From positions 682,001 to 746,000 of the forward strand of contig NZ_LECU01000006.1 in NCBI RefSeq assembly GCF_001027745.1: a stretch of DNA of 64,000 nucleotides. The letters are read 5' to 3'. The position numbers were made by a program, and so were the translations under genes. Each line of letters begins with the position of its first letter. The stretch's first letter is position 1. The DNA comes from Pedobacter sp. BMA (GTDB lineage Bacteria; Bacteroidota; Bacteroidia; Sphingobacteriales; Sphingobacteriaceae). Below, piece after piece: positions 38,359 through 47,451 of the stretch. The notes beneath the pieces are model-generated. The model was not told the origin of the DNA, ran no database searches, and saw nothing but the letters and a program-made list of their open reading frames with translations.

Positions 38359-39813
38359 ATGACTAATCACGAACTATCTATTTTATTAAAGGATTTACAG
38401 GCCTTACCGAAAGAGTCTGAATGGGTGGAATTTAAAATGAACAATGGTGATCCACATGAAATAGGGGAATATATCGCTGCTTTGAGTAATAGCGCTTGTT
38501 ACCACAAGCAAAGGTATGGATTTCTTGTGTACGGAATTGAGGATGCGACACATAGATTAGTTGGTACATCTTTCAAACCAAAAAGTAAAAAAATAGGGAA
38601 TCAAGAGTTAGAGAATTGGCTGGCTACACAGTTAAGTCCAAGGATTGATTTTAATATTTTCGAATTTACAAGCAACGACCTAGACTTTGCAATTTTCAGG
38701 ATACTAGCAACTAGAAATCAACCGGTAACTTTCAAGGGGGTATCATTCATTAGGATAGGTAGTTATAAGAAAAGTTTGATTGACCATCCCGAAAGAGAAA
38801 GGGCAATTTGGAATAAACAGGATAATTATGTATTTGAAAAGGCGATAGCACTTGAGCATGTAAGTGATGACGAAGTTCTCAAATTAATAGATTATACCGG
38901 GTTTTTTGATTTAATAGATTTTCGATTGCCAGATAATAGGAAAGGAATTTTAGAAAAGCTATTACAAGATAAGATCGTAATAAAGAACGGCGCTTGCTAC
39001 GATATAACAAATTTGGGAGCTTTGTTATTTGCCAAAGATATGGAAAAATTCGAAGCACTGTCTCGGAGAGCCGTGCGGGTTGTTTTTTATGATGGTAACA
39101 ATCGTATTAAAACGATTAGGGAGCAAGTTGGAAAAAGGGGCTATGCAGTTGGTTTCGAGGGATTGATAAAGTATTTTAGTGAAAACCTACCATCTAATGA
39201 AATCATCGATGCTGCTCTTAGACGTCAGGTTACTTTATATCCCATACTAGCTTTACGTGAATTAATAGCCAATGCAATTATTCATCAAGATTTTTCCATT
39301 ACAGGTTCCTCGCCTATGGTTGAGGTTTTTAATAACAGAATAGAAATAACCAATCCTGGGCGGCCTCTGATTGACCCACTAAGATTTGTCGATCATAGCC
39401 CTGAAAGTAGGAATGAAGTACTAGCGAAATTTATGAGAAGATTAAATATTTGCGAAGAAAGAGGAAGTGGAATAGATAAGGTCGTTTTTGAGTGCGAATT
39501 CAATCAACTACCAGCCCACGAGGTCATAGTGGGGGACAACTATACCAGAATAATTATGTATGGACCCAAAACCCTTAGGCAAATGGACAAAGGAGACAAA
39601 GTTAGGGCATGCTATCTTCATGCATGTTTAAAATATGTGTCTGGAGATATTATGACAAACCAAAGTTTGAGGGAGAGATTTGGTATTGAGGAACATAATT
39701 ACTCCACCGCTTCAAGGATAATTGCAGAAGCGTTAGCTTCGGAATTGATAAAAGATTATGACGCAGATAATAGGTCTAAGAAATTTGCGAAATATGTGCC
39801 ATATTGGGTCTGA
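38359..39813 (+). CDS. AlbA_2 / HATPase-type ATP-binding regulator-like protein
   Basis: 484 residues from the ATG at 38359 (an in-frame TTG at 38338 would add seven). The N-terminal AlbA_2 (Schlafen-like, formerly AAA_4) nucleic-acid-binding domain is at about 10-125 (KESEWVEFKMNNGDPHEIGE, FKGVSFIRIGSYKK). The middle to C-terminal part has the HATPase_c_4 motif RELIANAIIHQDFSITGSS (about 301-319), then NRIEITNPGRPL and RGSGIDKVVFEC, and ends in a probable winged helix. Such proteins are common in accessory DNA and some act in defence or transcription. It interrupts sprA-gcvH, is flanked by long A+T-rich gaps, and uses more A-ending codons than its neighbours, all pointing to acquisition. Function unknown. 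Confidence 0.88.
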   Translation: MTNHELSILLKDLQALPKESEWVEFKMNNGDPHEIGEYIAALSNSACYHKQRYGFLVYGIEDATHRLVGTSFKPKSKKIGNQELENWLATQLSPRIDFNIFEFTSNDLDFAIFRILATRNQPVTFKGVSFIRIGSYKKSLIDHPERERAIWNKQDNYVFEKAIALEHVSDDEVLKLIDYTGFFDLIDFRLPDNRKGILEKLLQDKIVIKNGACYDITNLGALLFAKDMEKFEALSRRAVRVVFYDGNNRIKTIREQVGKRGYAVGFEGLIKYFSENLPSNEIIDAALRRQVTLYPILALRELIANAIIHQDFSITGSSPMVEVFNNRIEITNPGRPLIDPLRFVDHSPESRNEVLAKFMRRLNICEERGSGIDKVVFECEFNQLPAHEVIVGDNYTRIIMYGPKTLRQMDKGDKVRACYLHACLKYVSGDIMTNQSLRERFGIEEHNYSTASRIIAEALASELIKDYDADNRSKKFAKYVPYWV

Positions 39814-40089
39814 ATTTTATGTGATGGTTATGTGATCGAAAGAATTTTAACTATTGCATTACATTGATAATCAGTTTTTTAAATTGTATTTTTATGTGAT
39901 CAAATCCTTTTTGTTTAAATAATTGAAGAATACGGTTACTACCAGTATAGGTTAGCCATAAGAAAATATTTCTTGCCAATCATAAGTAATATAGTTAGGA
40001 GCTCACCGATCTTAAGCATTTTGGTTAGCCATATTTTAGAATATCATATCTATTCAATCAGATGAATTGGTAAAAGTTATTTTTCAGCC

Positions 40090-40121
40090 TTTGCTAATGG
40101 TTAAACTAAATTGTATTTTTG
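40090..40121 (+). promoter_or_regulatory. Promoter of gcvH (TTTG-N20-TATTTTTG)
   Basis: TTTG at 40090-40093 and TATTTTTG at 40114-40121 with a 20-base spacer, a full match to the Bacteroidota -33/-7 pattern. Transcription from near 40128 gives a leader of about 105 bases, long for this lineage, that holds an inverted repeat. Confidence 0.7.
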
Positions 40122-40135
40122 AGGGCATGACATCA

Positions 40136-40179
40136 ACACACATCCACGTAGATAATACAGTATTTGCGACTATGTGTGT
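40136..40179 (+). promoter_or_regulatory. Leader hairpin upstream of gcvH
   Basis: ACACACAT (40136-40143) and ATGTGTGT (40172-40179) form an 8-bp stem around 28 bases inside the predicted gcvH 5' leader. It does not resemble the glycine riboswitch. It may control stability or translation. Confidence 0.35.
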
Positions 40180-40233
40180 AGCACGATAAAAAAAACTAAC
40201 ACAAATTATTCATAATCAATAAGTTAAAATATA

Positions 40234-40614
40234 ATGAATTTTCCATCAGAATTGAAATACACCAAAGACCACGAGTGGGTTAAAGTTGAAGGTAACGAAG
40301 CTTTTATAGGTATCACAGACTTCGCACAACGCGAATTGGGTGATATTGTTTACGTTGATATCAACTCAGTAGGTTCAGAAGTGGCTAAAGAAGAAGTTTT
40401 CGGAACTGTAGAAGCAGTAAAAACAGTATCGGATTTATATATGCCCGTAACTGGAACAGTATTGGAAATCAATGCTGAATTAAATGATAATCCTGAACTG
40501 GTAAATTCTGATCCATACGGACAAGGATGGATGGTTAAAGTTTCATTAAGCGATTTGGCTGAGGTAGAAGGTTTACTTTCTGCAGAAGCTTATCAGGAAT
40601 TGGTTGGCGCTTAA
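40234..40614 (+). CDS. gcvH: Glycine cleavage system H protein
   Basis: 126 residues, normal length. The start [20 protein letters not shown] is characteristic. The lipoyl lysine sits in [18 protein letters not shown] (about residue 63). H protein shuttles the aminomethyl group between the P, T and L proteins of glycine decarboxylase. None of these is adjacent. Its last 11 bases overlap the VanZ gene. It has its own promoter, so it is not dependent on the AlbA_2 gene. Confidence 0.98.
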   Translation: MNFPSELKYTKDHEWVKVEGNEAFIGITDFAQRELGDIVYVDINSVGSEVAKEEVFGTVEAVKTVSDLYMPVTGTVLEINAELNDNPELVNSDPYGQGWMVKVSLSDLAEVEGLLSAEAYQELVGA

Positions 40615-41023
40615 TCAGAAGATTTTGTACAAAGCACTAAAACAACAGAAATGGGCGCTACTATGGACCATAGTTGTTTTAGTGCTTTGTAATATGAGAA
40701 TGCCCGATACCGAAGGAGAGGGTTTCTTTTTTAAGGGATTCGATAAAATGACCCACCTGGGTTTTTTCTTTGTTTTGTCGGTATTACTCTTCTATGGTAA
40801 AATCAGGTACCAGCATACATTTGCTTTTCGCACACTCACCATATTTAAAATTCTTTGCATCAATGCAATAATTGGTGGCGGAATCGAGTTGTTACAATGG
40901 AAGGTTTTTACCTACAGATCTGCCGAGTGGTGGGACTTCGGTTGCGATATGTTAGGTGCGTGCATGGCTGTATTCAGTTATGTTCTGCTCCATAAATTAA
41001 ATTTCAATGAAAGTAAAGATTAG
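40604..41023 (+). CDS. VanZ-like membrane protein
   Basis: 139 residues with about four membrane helices: [15 protein letters not shown], then [17 protein letters not shown], a central helix, and [15 protein letters not shown]. The VanZ pattern is visible in [13 protein letters not shown] and in [14 protein letters not shown]. VanZ-like proteins are widespread small membrane proteins of uncertain function. Translation starts at a TTG (40604) inside gcvH because the first helix would be lost at the next ATG. It is coupled to gcvH by an 11-base overlap and overlaps the small lipoprotein by 17. Confidence 0.88.
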   Translation: MALNQKILYKALKQQKWALLWTIVVLVLCNMRMPDTEGEGFFFKGFDKMTHLGFFFVLSVLLFYGKIRYQHTFAFRTLTIFKILCINAIIGGGIELLQWKVFTYRSAEWWDFGCDMLGACMAVFSYVLLHKLNFNESKD

Positions 41024-41129
41024 TTTATTTGGCCTGTTAGTGGTAATTTGCTTAAGCAGCTGCAGTATATTCAAAAAAAGCTGTAACTGCCCAAAAGTGT
41101 ATTATAGAAATTACCCGTCTCAGCGCTAA
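41007..41129 (+). CDS. Very small Cys-rich lipoprotein (40 residues)
   Basis: ATG at 41007 inside the end of the VanZ gene (17-base overlap), stop at 41129. The leader is [20 protein letters not shown], a textbook lipobox with Cys at 19. It is followed by IFKKSCNCPKVYYRNYPSQR, which has a C-x-C pair and a basic, tyrosine-rich tail. The overlap with VanZ and the intact lipobox argue that it is a real gene, third in the gcvH-VanZ unit. I recall no established function. Confidence 0.7.
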   Translation: MKVKISLFGLLVVICLSSCSIFKKSCNCPKVYYRNYPSQR

Positions 41130-41277
41130 TCTGTTTCTCCAATTATTCTTCCAGGTTCTGGTAACAGGTATTTTGCTGTATTTAAAATGTTACCTTACTT
41201 TTAACAATCGTTAACAAACCTTTGGGCTTTCGCCTAGTCTGATAGGATAGTTTTGTAATTATATCTAATTTTTTTTA

Positions 41278-44100
41278 ATGAAAAAGAACGTTCAAAGAGC
41301 AGTATTACTTGTTCTTATATTTTGCGGCTACTTTGCCCATGCACAAAATACGGGATCGGTTAGCGGTAAGGTAATCAACGCGAAAGATAAGAAGCCGGTC
41401 GACTTCGCAACCATTGCCATCAAGAGTCTGAAAGACTCCAGCGTAGTAGGCTCTGGTCAGACCGCTGCAGACGGGACATTTAGTTTTAAGGCCATTGCTC
41501 CGGGAAAATACCGGATTTATGCTGCCTTTCTTGGTTTAAAAACGGCTACTAAAGATATAGAAGTGGCCAAAGCCGCAGTTAATGCAGGCGAAATTGCCAT
41601 GGCCGATGATGGCGTGGATCTGAGCACAGTAAATGTTACAGCAAGTATTCCCATCGTTGTGAAAAAAGATACCCTGGAGTTTGATGCAAAATCGATTAAA
41701 GTACGTGAAAATGCTGTGGTGGAAGACTTGCTTCAAAAACTGCCAGGTGTTGAAGTCGCCAAAGACGGTAGTGTGAAAGCACAGGGTGAGACCATTACTA
41801 AAGTAAAGGTGGATGGTAAAGAGTTTTTTGGTAACGACCCATTGCTGGCCACTAAAAACCTGCCGGCAGATATGGTGGACAAGATCCAGGTGATTGACGA
41901 GCTTTCTGAGCAGGCACAATTTACTGGCATTGACGATGGAACCAGAAATAAAATCTTAAACATCACCACCAAAGCGGGCATGAAACACGGCTATTTTGGA
42001 AACAGTACCGTAGGTTACGGATCAGATGACCGTTACGATGCCAGTTTAAACGTAAACAAGTTCGATGAAGACCGGCAAATCAGCTTTATTGGTCAGTTTA
42101 ATAATATCAATAAACAAAATTTCGGGCAAGGTGGCGGTGTTGGAAATGGTTTTGGTGGCGGGGGCGGCGGCGGCGGCCGTGGTGGAAACAGCAACAACAG
42201 CACTTCTAATACCGGTGGAATAACGAAGACCAATGCTGCAGGTTTAAACTTTGCCGATACTTACAAAGATGGAACACAATTTCAGGCCAGTTATTTCTTT
42301 AATGATGCGACTTCTGATTTACTGCAAACCTCGAACAATCAGGATTTATTTGGAAATACGACCCGTAGGGTGAATGAAGTTTTGGACAGGACTACAGAGA
42401 AAACAAATCACCGCTTTAATTTTATGGTCGATACGAAGATAGACCCCTCTCTGTCAATAAAAATCCAACCTAATTTTACCTACACCGAAACAAATGCCAA
42501 CAGCTTAACTACTTATAATCGTGATTACGTAACCTCATTAACCAATGGTTTACAGCGTTACAATACCAATTCATCTACCCCCGCTTTTACCAATAACTTA
42601 TTGGTGCGTAAAAGCTTTAAGCGCCGCGGACGTACCCTTTCTCTGAACTTAAGTACGAGCATAAATGATAATGACGCAAGAAACCTGAATTATATTTCTG
42701 ACACTACCACGGTAGGTACAACTACCAAACAATCTTTAACAGATCAGCTTAATAACACCAGTAGTCATTCGATAAACAACACCACCAGAGTGGTGTATAC
42801 CGAACCAATTAATAAAACCCTGAGTGTTGAATTTAACTATCAGAATGGTTATTCAGACAGTGATTCGCAAAGAGATGTGTTTAATTTCAATCCGGTTACA
42901 TTACAGTATGATCTGGTTGACAATACCTATTCAAATATTTATAATAACCGTACGCTAACCAATGCCGCTGGGTTCAGTTTTACTACTACGGAAAAGAAGT
43001 ACAACTGGAATATCGGTTTGGCTGCACAGCAAACCAACAGGGTAAACACGAACCTGACTACCGGAGACGTACGCACTCAGAACTTTATCAATCTTACACC
43101 ATCTGCGCAGTTCAGGTATAATTTCAGTAACCGTAAGCGATTATTCATCAACTACCGCGGGTCTACCAACCAGCCAACAATTGATCAGATTCAGCCAATC
43201 CCTGATAATACCAATACACAATCTGTGTATACAGGTAACCCTAATTTAAAACCAGCATTTAATAACAGGTTAAGGGTAAACTTCAATAATTTCAATATTG
43301 AAAAAGGCCGCTTTTTCTTTGCCAGATTAGATTTAAGTCAGACATCTAACAATATCAGTAACAACGTATCATTAATTACCGACCAGAATGATAAGAATTT
43401 TGGTAAGCAGGCCATAAGCTATGTGAACGTTGACGGGGTATTTTCAGGTGATGGAAGTGCTACCTGGTCATTGCCATTATTGCCAGAGCGTAAACTAAAT
43501 CTTAACATTACCGGCGGTGCAAATTACGCCCGTAATGTTAACTTCATCATCCCGGTTGGCAGTACTGCTGCAGTTAAAAATATCACTAACAGTTATACCA
43601 TTTCAAATGGTTACAAGCTGGTAACCAATGTTGATAAATTTGATTTAACGGGCGGTATTACAGGAAGTTTTACGCATTCTACTTATTCTGCACAATCTTC
43701 GGCTAACACAGAATATTATACTATTAATCCTAATTTTGATGTCAGCTATGTGCTGCCCGGAAATTTCAGGATTGCAACAACAGTAGAATATTATCGTAAC
43801 CTGGGTGGTGGCGATTTATTCAACAGAGAGTATACGCTGATCAATCCTTATTTAAGCCGTCAGTTTTTCAAAAACAGGGGAACATTCAAATTCTCTGTAA
43901 ATGATGCATTAAATCAAAATACAGGAATTACCAGAACAACATCCGGCACATCCATCTCTGATGTGAACTACAATGTATTAAAACGTTATTATATGCTTTC
44001 ATTTACATACTCTTTAACGCGTATTGGAGGGAAAACCATGAGTGGCGACGTGCAGATGCCTGGAATGGGCAACGGAGGCGGTCAGCGCCAAAGAATGTAG
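41278..44100 (+). CDS. Outer-membrane beta-barrel receptor with carboxypeptidase-D-like N-terminus, paralogue 1
   Basis: 940 residues. Signal peptide (ILVFCGY-type leader ending AHAQN), carboxypeptidase-D-regulatory-like domain at about 25-105 (GSVSGKVINAKDKKPVDFAT), a plug-like part at about 130-235 (VVEDLLQKLPGVEVAKDGSV, then TKVKVDGKEFFGNDPLLATK) and a long barrel of the OMP_b-brl_3 type. A Gly-rich insertion (about 285-310, up to nine Gly in a row) lies in a periplasmic or surface loop. No SusD-like partner is present. It is one of two tandem paralogues with the same domain order. The ligand is unknown. Confidence 0.92.
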   Translation: MKKNVQRAVLLVLIFCGYFAHAQNTGSVSGKVINAKDKKPVDFATIAIKSLKDSSVVGSGQTAADGTFSFKAIAPGKYRIYAAFLGLKTATKDIEVAKAAVNAGEIAMADDGVDLSTVNVTASIPIVVKKDTLEFDAKSIKVRENAVVEDLLQKLPGVEVAKDGSVKAQGETITKVKVDGKEFFGNDPLLATKNLPADMVDKIQVIDELSEQAQFTGIDDGTRNKILNITTKAGMKHGYFGNSTVGYGSDDRYDASLNVNKFDEDRQISFIGQFNNINKQNFGQGGGVGNGFGGGGGGGGRGGNSNNSTSNTGGITKTNAAGLNFADTYKDGTQFQASYFFNDATSDLLQTSNNQDLFGNTTRRVNEVLDRTTEKTNHRFNFMVDTKIDPSLSIKIQPNFTYTETNANSLTTYNRDYVTSLTNGLQRYNTNSSTPAFTNNLLVRKSFKRRGRTLSLNLSTSINDNDARNLNYISDTTTVGTTTKQSLTDQLNNTSSHSINNTTRVVYTEPINKTLSVEFNYQNGYSDSDSQRDVFNFNPVTLQYDLVDNTYSNIYNNRTLTNAAGFSFTTTEKKYNWNIGLAAQQTNRVNTNLTTGDVRTQNFINLTPSAQFRYNFSNRKRLFINYRGSTNQPTIDQIQPIPDNTNTQSVYTGNPNLKPAFNNRLRVNFNNFNIEKGRFFFARLDLSQTSNNISNNVSLITDQNDKNFGKQAISYVNVDGVFSGDGSATWSLPLLPERKLNLNITGGANYARNVNFIIPVGSTAAVKNITNSYTISNGYKLVTNVDKFDLTGGITGSFTHSTYSAQSSANTEYYTINPNFDVSYVLPGNFRIATTVEYYRNLGGGDLFNREYTLINPYLSRQFFKNRGTFKFSVNDALNQNTGITRTTSGTSISDVNYNVLKRYYMLSFTYSLTRIGGKTMSGDVQMPGMGNGGGQRQRM

Positions 44101-44120
44101 GCAATTCTAAAAAATACTTC

Positions 44121-44157
44121 AAGGTCCTGATTCAAAAAATCAGGACCTTTTTTTTTG
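44121..44157 (+). terminator. Rho-independent terminator between the two receptor paralogues
   Basis: Eleven-bp perfect stem AAGGTCCTGAT / ATCAGGACCTT (44121-44131 with 44139-44149) followed by a run of T, 20 bases past the stop of paralogue 1. The second paralogue is therefore a separate transcription unit. Confidence 0.9.
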
Positions 44158-44266
44158 TGATTTTAATAAATGTATAAATGACATTTATGTATTTCATTTG
44201 TTACTTAAGCCGAATAAACTTTTAAACCTTCTGTGAGTCTTTAATAATAATCAGCAAGCTAACCAG

Positions 44267-47041
44267 ATGAGGAGAATTTTTACGCTTATACTTATTTTAT
44301 GTTCTGCATTTGCCTACGCTCAAAAAACAGGTAATGTAAGCGGCCGGGTCATTCAGTCAAAAGACAAAAAACCAATTGATTACGCATCAATTGCCATTAA
44401 GAATCTTTCAGATTCTGTAACCGTTGGTGCGATGAGTACTGGTGAAGATGGAAAATTTATATACAAAGGGTTAAAGCCAGGTACTTATCGCCTGTATGCT
44501 GCTTTTCTCGGATTAAAAAATACCACTAAGGATTTCACTATTTCTGCTGATAAAACTGATATTGAATTGGGGGATGTGGTGCTCGAAGGGGCAGCTATCG
44601 ATTTACAGACAGTCGAAATCAAAGCGGAAATACCGCCTATTGTGGTCAAGAAAGACACACTCGAATTTAATGCAAGTTCTTTTAAAGTTATTGAAAATGC
44701 TGTAGTAGAAGATTTATTGAAAAAGCTGCCGGGGGTTGAGGTGGATAAGGCGGGCGCAATAAAAGCACAAGGGGAAACCATTACCAAAGTGAGGGTAGAT
44801 GGGAAGGAATTTTTTAGTAATGACCCTTTGCTTGCCACTAAAAATCTCCCTGCTGATATGATCGATAAAATCCAGATCATTGATGAGCTATCAGATCAGG
44901 CACAATTTACAGGGATTGATGACGGTTCGCGTACTAAAATCATCAACATCACCACCAGGAAGGACCGCAAGAATGGCTATTTCGGGAATTCGACAGCGGG
45001 TTATGGCTCAGATGACCGCTATGATATTAATGCCAACATGAATCGTTTTAATCAGGACCGTAAAATCAGTGTAGTCGCACAATTTAACAATGTAAATAAA
45101 CAGAATTTTGGCGGCGGCCTCGGCGGTGGCAATGGTGGAAATAATGGAGGCCGTGGCGGTATCACGGATACCAAAGCTGGCGGAATTAACTTTGTGGATG
45201 TTTATGCCGATCAAACCGAGGTTAACTTTAGCTACTTTGTAAATAAATCAGATAATCTGATCGAACGAAACAGTGTTACCCAAAATCTCCTGGGAAATGT
45301 AACCACTATCTTCGACAACAAACAAGTGAATACCTCTGATCGGTTAAATCACCGCTTAAATTTTATGGTTGATACCAAACTGGATTCTTTAACCTCTCTG
45401 CGTATTCAACCCAACCTAAGCTATACCAATAATGAAAGCCTGAACATTAGCCGCTATAACCGGGATTATAAGCGCTACATGATTGACGGCTCACAAACCC
45501 TAACAAATCATAGCACTGCTCCATCCATAAGCAATAATATCCTGCTGCGTAAAAAGTTCATGCGACGTGGCCGTACCTTGTCGCTGAACCTGAATACCAA
45601 CATTAATAACAATGACTCCGAAAATTACAATAATAATCCGGAGACAAGAATCGACAGCGGTAATGTCACTACACCCAAATTAACCAACCAGTTTAATGAT
45701 CAGGAAAGTGAATCGCTGAGCCAAAGTACCAGGCTGGTGTATACAGAACCAATCAGTAAAACATTAAGCCTGGAGTTCAACTATCAGAATGGCTATAATC
45801 ACAATACATCAGATCGTTATACCTATAACTACAATCCGGCTACTTTGCAATATGATCTTCTCGATCAGACTTACAGTAACGTTTATGAAAATACCATACT
45901 AACCAATAATGCCGGGTTTAGCTTCAACACCAACGAAAAGAAATATAACTGGAATGTGGGTATAGCCGTGCAGAACACAGACCGGACCAATAACAATATC
46001 AGCCGCGGTTATATACTCAGACAGAATGTATTCAACTACACGCCTTCTGCCATGTTCCGGTACAATTTCAGCAACAGCAAACGATTGGTGTTTAATTATA
46101 GGGGAAGCACCAACCAGCCAACCATACAACAGTTACAGCCTATTCCAAACAATACCAATACACAAAGTATTCCCGTTGGTAACCCCGATCTGAAACCTGA
46201 ATTTAATAACACCCTTAGGGTAGCCTATAATACTTTTACTGCCGGTAAAAACCGGTCATTGTTTGTCAACCTAAACCTTACACAAACCTCAAATCGTATT
46301 GCAAACAGCAGCAGCCTGATCCAAAGTGGCGACGATCAGGGTAAGCTTGCCATTCTTCCTGTTAATGTGAACGGTGTTTATTCTGGTAACATTACCTCCT
46401 CCCTGAGCTTACCCATCATGGAAGAAAACAAACTTAACTTTCACATTAATATAGGCGGAAATTACGATCGGGATGTGAATTTCACCAACTCGCTTAAAAA
46501 TATAACCAACAGCTGGTCAGTTAATAACGGTTACCGTTTGGTTTCCAACCTGGAGAAACTCGATCTAACTGCAGGTGTGAGCGGATCTGTAAACCGTGCT
46601 ACCTATTCCGTACAGCCAAATTCCAATACCCGATATTATACTTTTAGTCCCAACGTAAGTGTAAGTTATCTTTTTCCGGGGGACATCCGATGGTCGGTTG
46701 ATGCCGATTACAATCAGAATACTGGAAGAGGAGCAGATTTTGATACGCATTTTACACTTATTAACTCTTTCATCAGTAAACAGCTTTTCAAAAACAGGGG
46801 TGCTTTCAAAGCTGCAGTGAACGACTTACTGAACGAAAACCAGGGCGTAAGCCGTACTGCAAACAACAATACCATCCGTGATGAAAGTTTTAATGTTTTG
46901 AAGCGTTACTTCATGTTTTCTTTTACCTACTCCTTAAACCGGATGGGCGGCCGTAATATGATCCGGGGTAATCAGGAAGGCGGGGGTAGAGACCGTGGAT
47001 TCGGCGGTGGCGGCTTCGGCGGCGGCAGGTCGAGAAATTAG
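44267..47041 (+). CDS. Outer-membrane beta-barrel receptor with carboxypeptidase-D-like N-terminus, paralogue 2
   Basis: 924 residues. Signal peptide (ILCSAFAYAQK), carboxypeptidase-D-like domain (GNVSGRVIQSKDKKPIDYAS), plug region (VVEDLLKKLPGVEVDKAGAI, then TKVRVDGKEFFSNDPLLATK) and barrel. Identity to paralogue 1 is highest in the plug (FTGIDDGSRTKIINITTRK against the same block there) and lower in surface loops. The C-terminus ends in a Gly/Arg-rich tail (RGFGGGGFGGGRSRN) after the last barrel strand, which is unusual because barrels normally end in an aromatic residue. It has its own promoter region after the terminator at 44121. Confidence 0.92.
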   Translation: MRRIFTLILILCSAFAYAQKTGNVSGRVIQSKDKKPIDYASIAIKNLSDSVTVGAMSTGEDGKFIYKGLKPGTYRLYAAFLGLKNTTKDFTISADKTDIELGDVVLEGAAIDLQTVEIKAEIPPIVVKKDTLEFNASSFKVIENAVVEDLLKKLPGVEVDKAGAIKAQGETITKVRVDGKEFFSNDPLLATKNLPADMIDKIQIIDELSDQAQFTGIDDGSRTKIINITTRKDRKNGYFGNSTAGYGSDDRYDINANMNRFNQDRKISVVAQFNNVNKQNFGGGLGGGNGGNNGGRGGITDTKAGGINFVDVYADQTEVNFSYFVNKSDNLIERNSVTQNLLGNVTTIFDNKQVNTSDRLNHRLNFMVDTKLDSLTSLRIQPNLSYTNNESLNISRYNRDYKRYMIDGSQTLTNHSTAPSISNNILLRKKFMRRGRTLSLNLNTNINNNDSENYNNNPETRIDSGNVTTPKLTNQFNDQESESLSQSTRLVYTEPISKTLSLEFNYQNGYNHNTSDRYTYNYNPATLQYDLLDQTYSNVYENTILTNNAGFSFNTNEKKYNWNVGIAVQNTDRTNNNISRGYILRQNVFNYTPSAMFRYNFSNSKRLVFNYRGSTNQPTIQQLQPIPNNTNTQSIPVGNPDLKPEFNNTLRVAYNTFTAGKNRSLFVNLNLTQTSNRIANSSSLIQSGDDQGKLAILPVNVNGVYSGNITSSLSLPIMEENKLNFHINIGGNYDRDVNFTNSLKNITNSWSVNNGYRLVSNLEKLDLTAGVSGSVNRATYSVQPNSNTRYYTFSPNVSVSYLFPGDIRWSVDADYNQNTGRGADFDTHFTLINSFISKQLFKNRGAFKAAVNDLLNENQGVSRTANNNTIRDESFNVLKRYFMFSFTYSLNRMGGRNMIRGNQEGGGRDRGFGGGGFGGGRSRN

Positions 47042-47225
47042 AAAATTATAGCTATATCAACCTTTTTAAGTAAAATTTACCGAAATTTGGATACTGAAAG
47101 GGCGCTCTTATTTGGAATAAATCTAAAGAAAGGCTAACTTGCGCCCCAATCAGCACATGGATCAGCAGGGCCTGATAATCGAATCGGATCCACTGTAAAA
47201 TGGTTACTTAAATCAAAGGCATCAG

Positions 47226-47441
47226 ATGAAACTATCGCATCTAAAAGTAGGGGAAAAAGGGACAATAGTTGCCTTCACAGATCTTGACATGTCGGTTAAA
47301 CTCATGGAAATGGGTTGTTTGCCTGGCGAAGTTGTGGAGGTGGAGCGCTTTGCTCCACTTGGTGATCCAATGGCGATTCGTGTGGCAGGTTATCAGCTTT
47401 GTTTGCGTAAAAGCGAAGCTGAGGTAATTATCATACAATAA
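47226..47441 (+). CDS. feoA: Ferrous iron transport accessory protein FeoA
   Basis: 71 residues, an SH3-like beta-barrel: LKVGEKGTIVAFTDLDMSVK, then LMEMGCLPGEVVEVERFAPL and the ending GDPMAIRVAGYQLCLRKSEA. FeoA assists FeoB in Fe(II) uptake. feoB starts 10 bases after its stop. The 184-base upstream region shows no Fur box that I can identify by eye. Confidence 0.96.
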   Translation: MKLSHLKVGEKGTIVAFTDLDMSVKLMEMGCLPGEVVEVERFAPLGDPMAIRVAGYQLCLRKSEAEVIIIQ

Positions 47442-47451
47442 ATAAGCTGGT

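Larger units (their letters stand above)
39814..40233. other. 420-base A+T-rich gap before gcvH with its promoter, a leader hairpin and a short direct repeat
   Basis: No credible ORF. The left part is very A+T-rich. GGTTAGCCATA occurs twice as a direct repeat (39950-39960 and 40023-40033). The right part holds the gcvH promoter (40090-40121) and an inverted repeat in the leader (40136-40143 with 40172-40179). Confidence 0.6.

Noticed and set aside
38359..39813. Multi-gene defence island around the AlbA_2 protein
   Set aside because: Only one gene is present. Both sides return at once to core genes, so no system can be claimed from this window.
40122..40233. Glycine riboswitch ahead of gcvH
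   Set aside because: The leader is too short for the tandem aptamer and lacks its conserved core. Only a simple inverted repeat is seen.
41536..41919. 127-residue minus-strand ORF inside receptor paralogue 1
   Set aside because: Antisense to the conserved plug domain. His/Cys-rich composition is typical of a shadow frame.
47157..47198. 13-residue leader peptide upstream of feoA
   Set aside because: Short ATG-to-stop frame with no regulatory codon run, terminator or antiterminator. It is likely chance.
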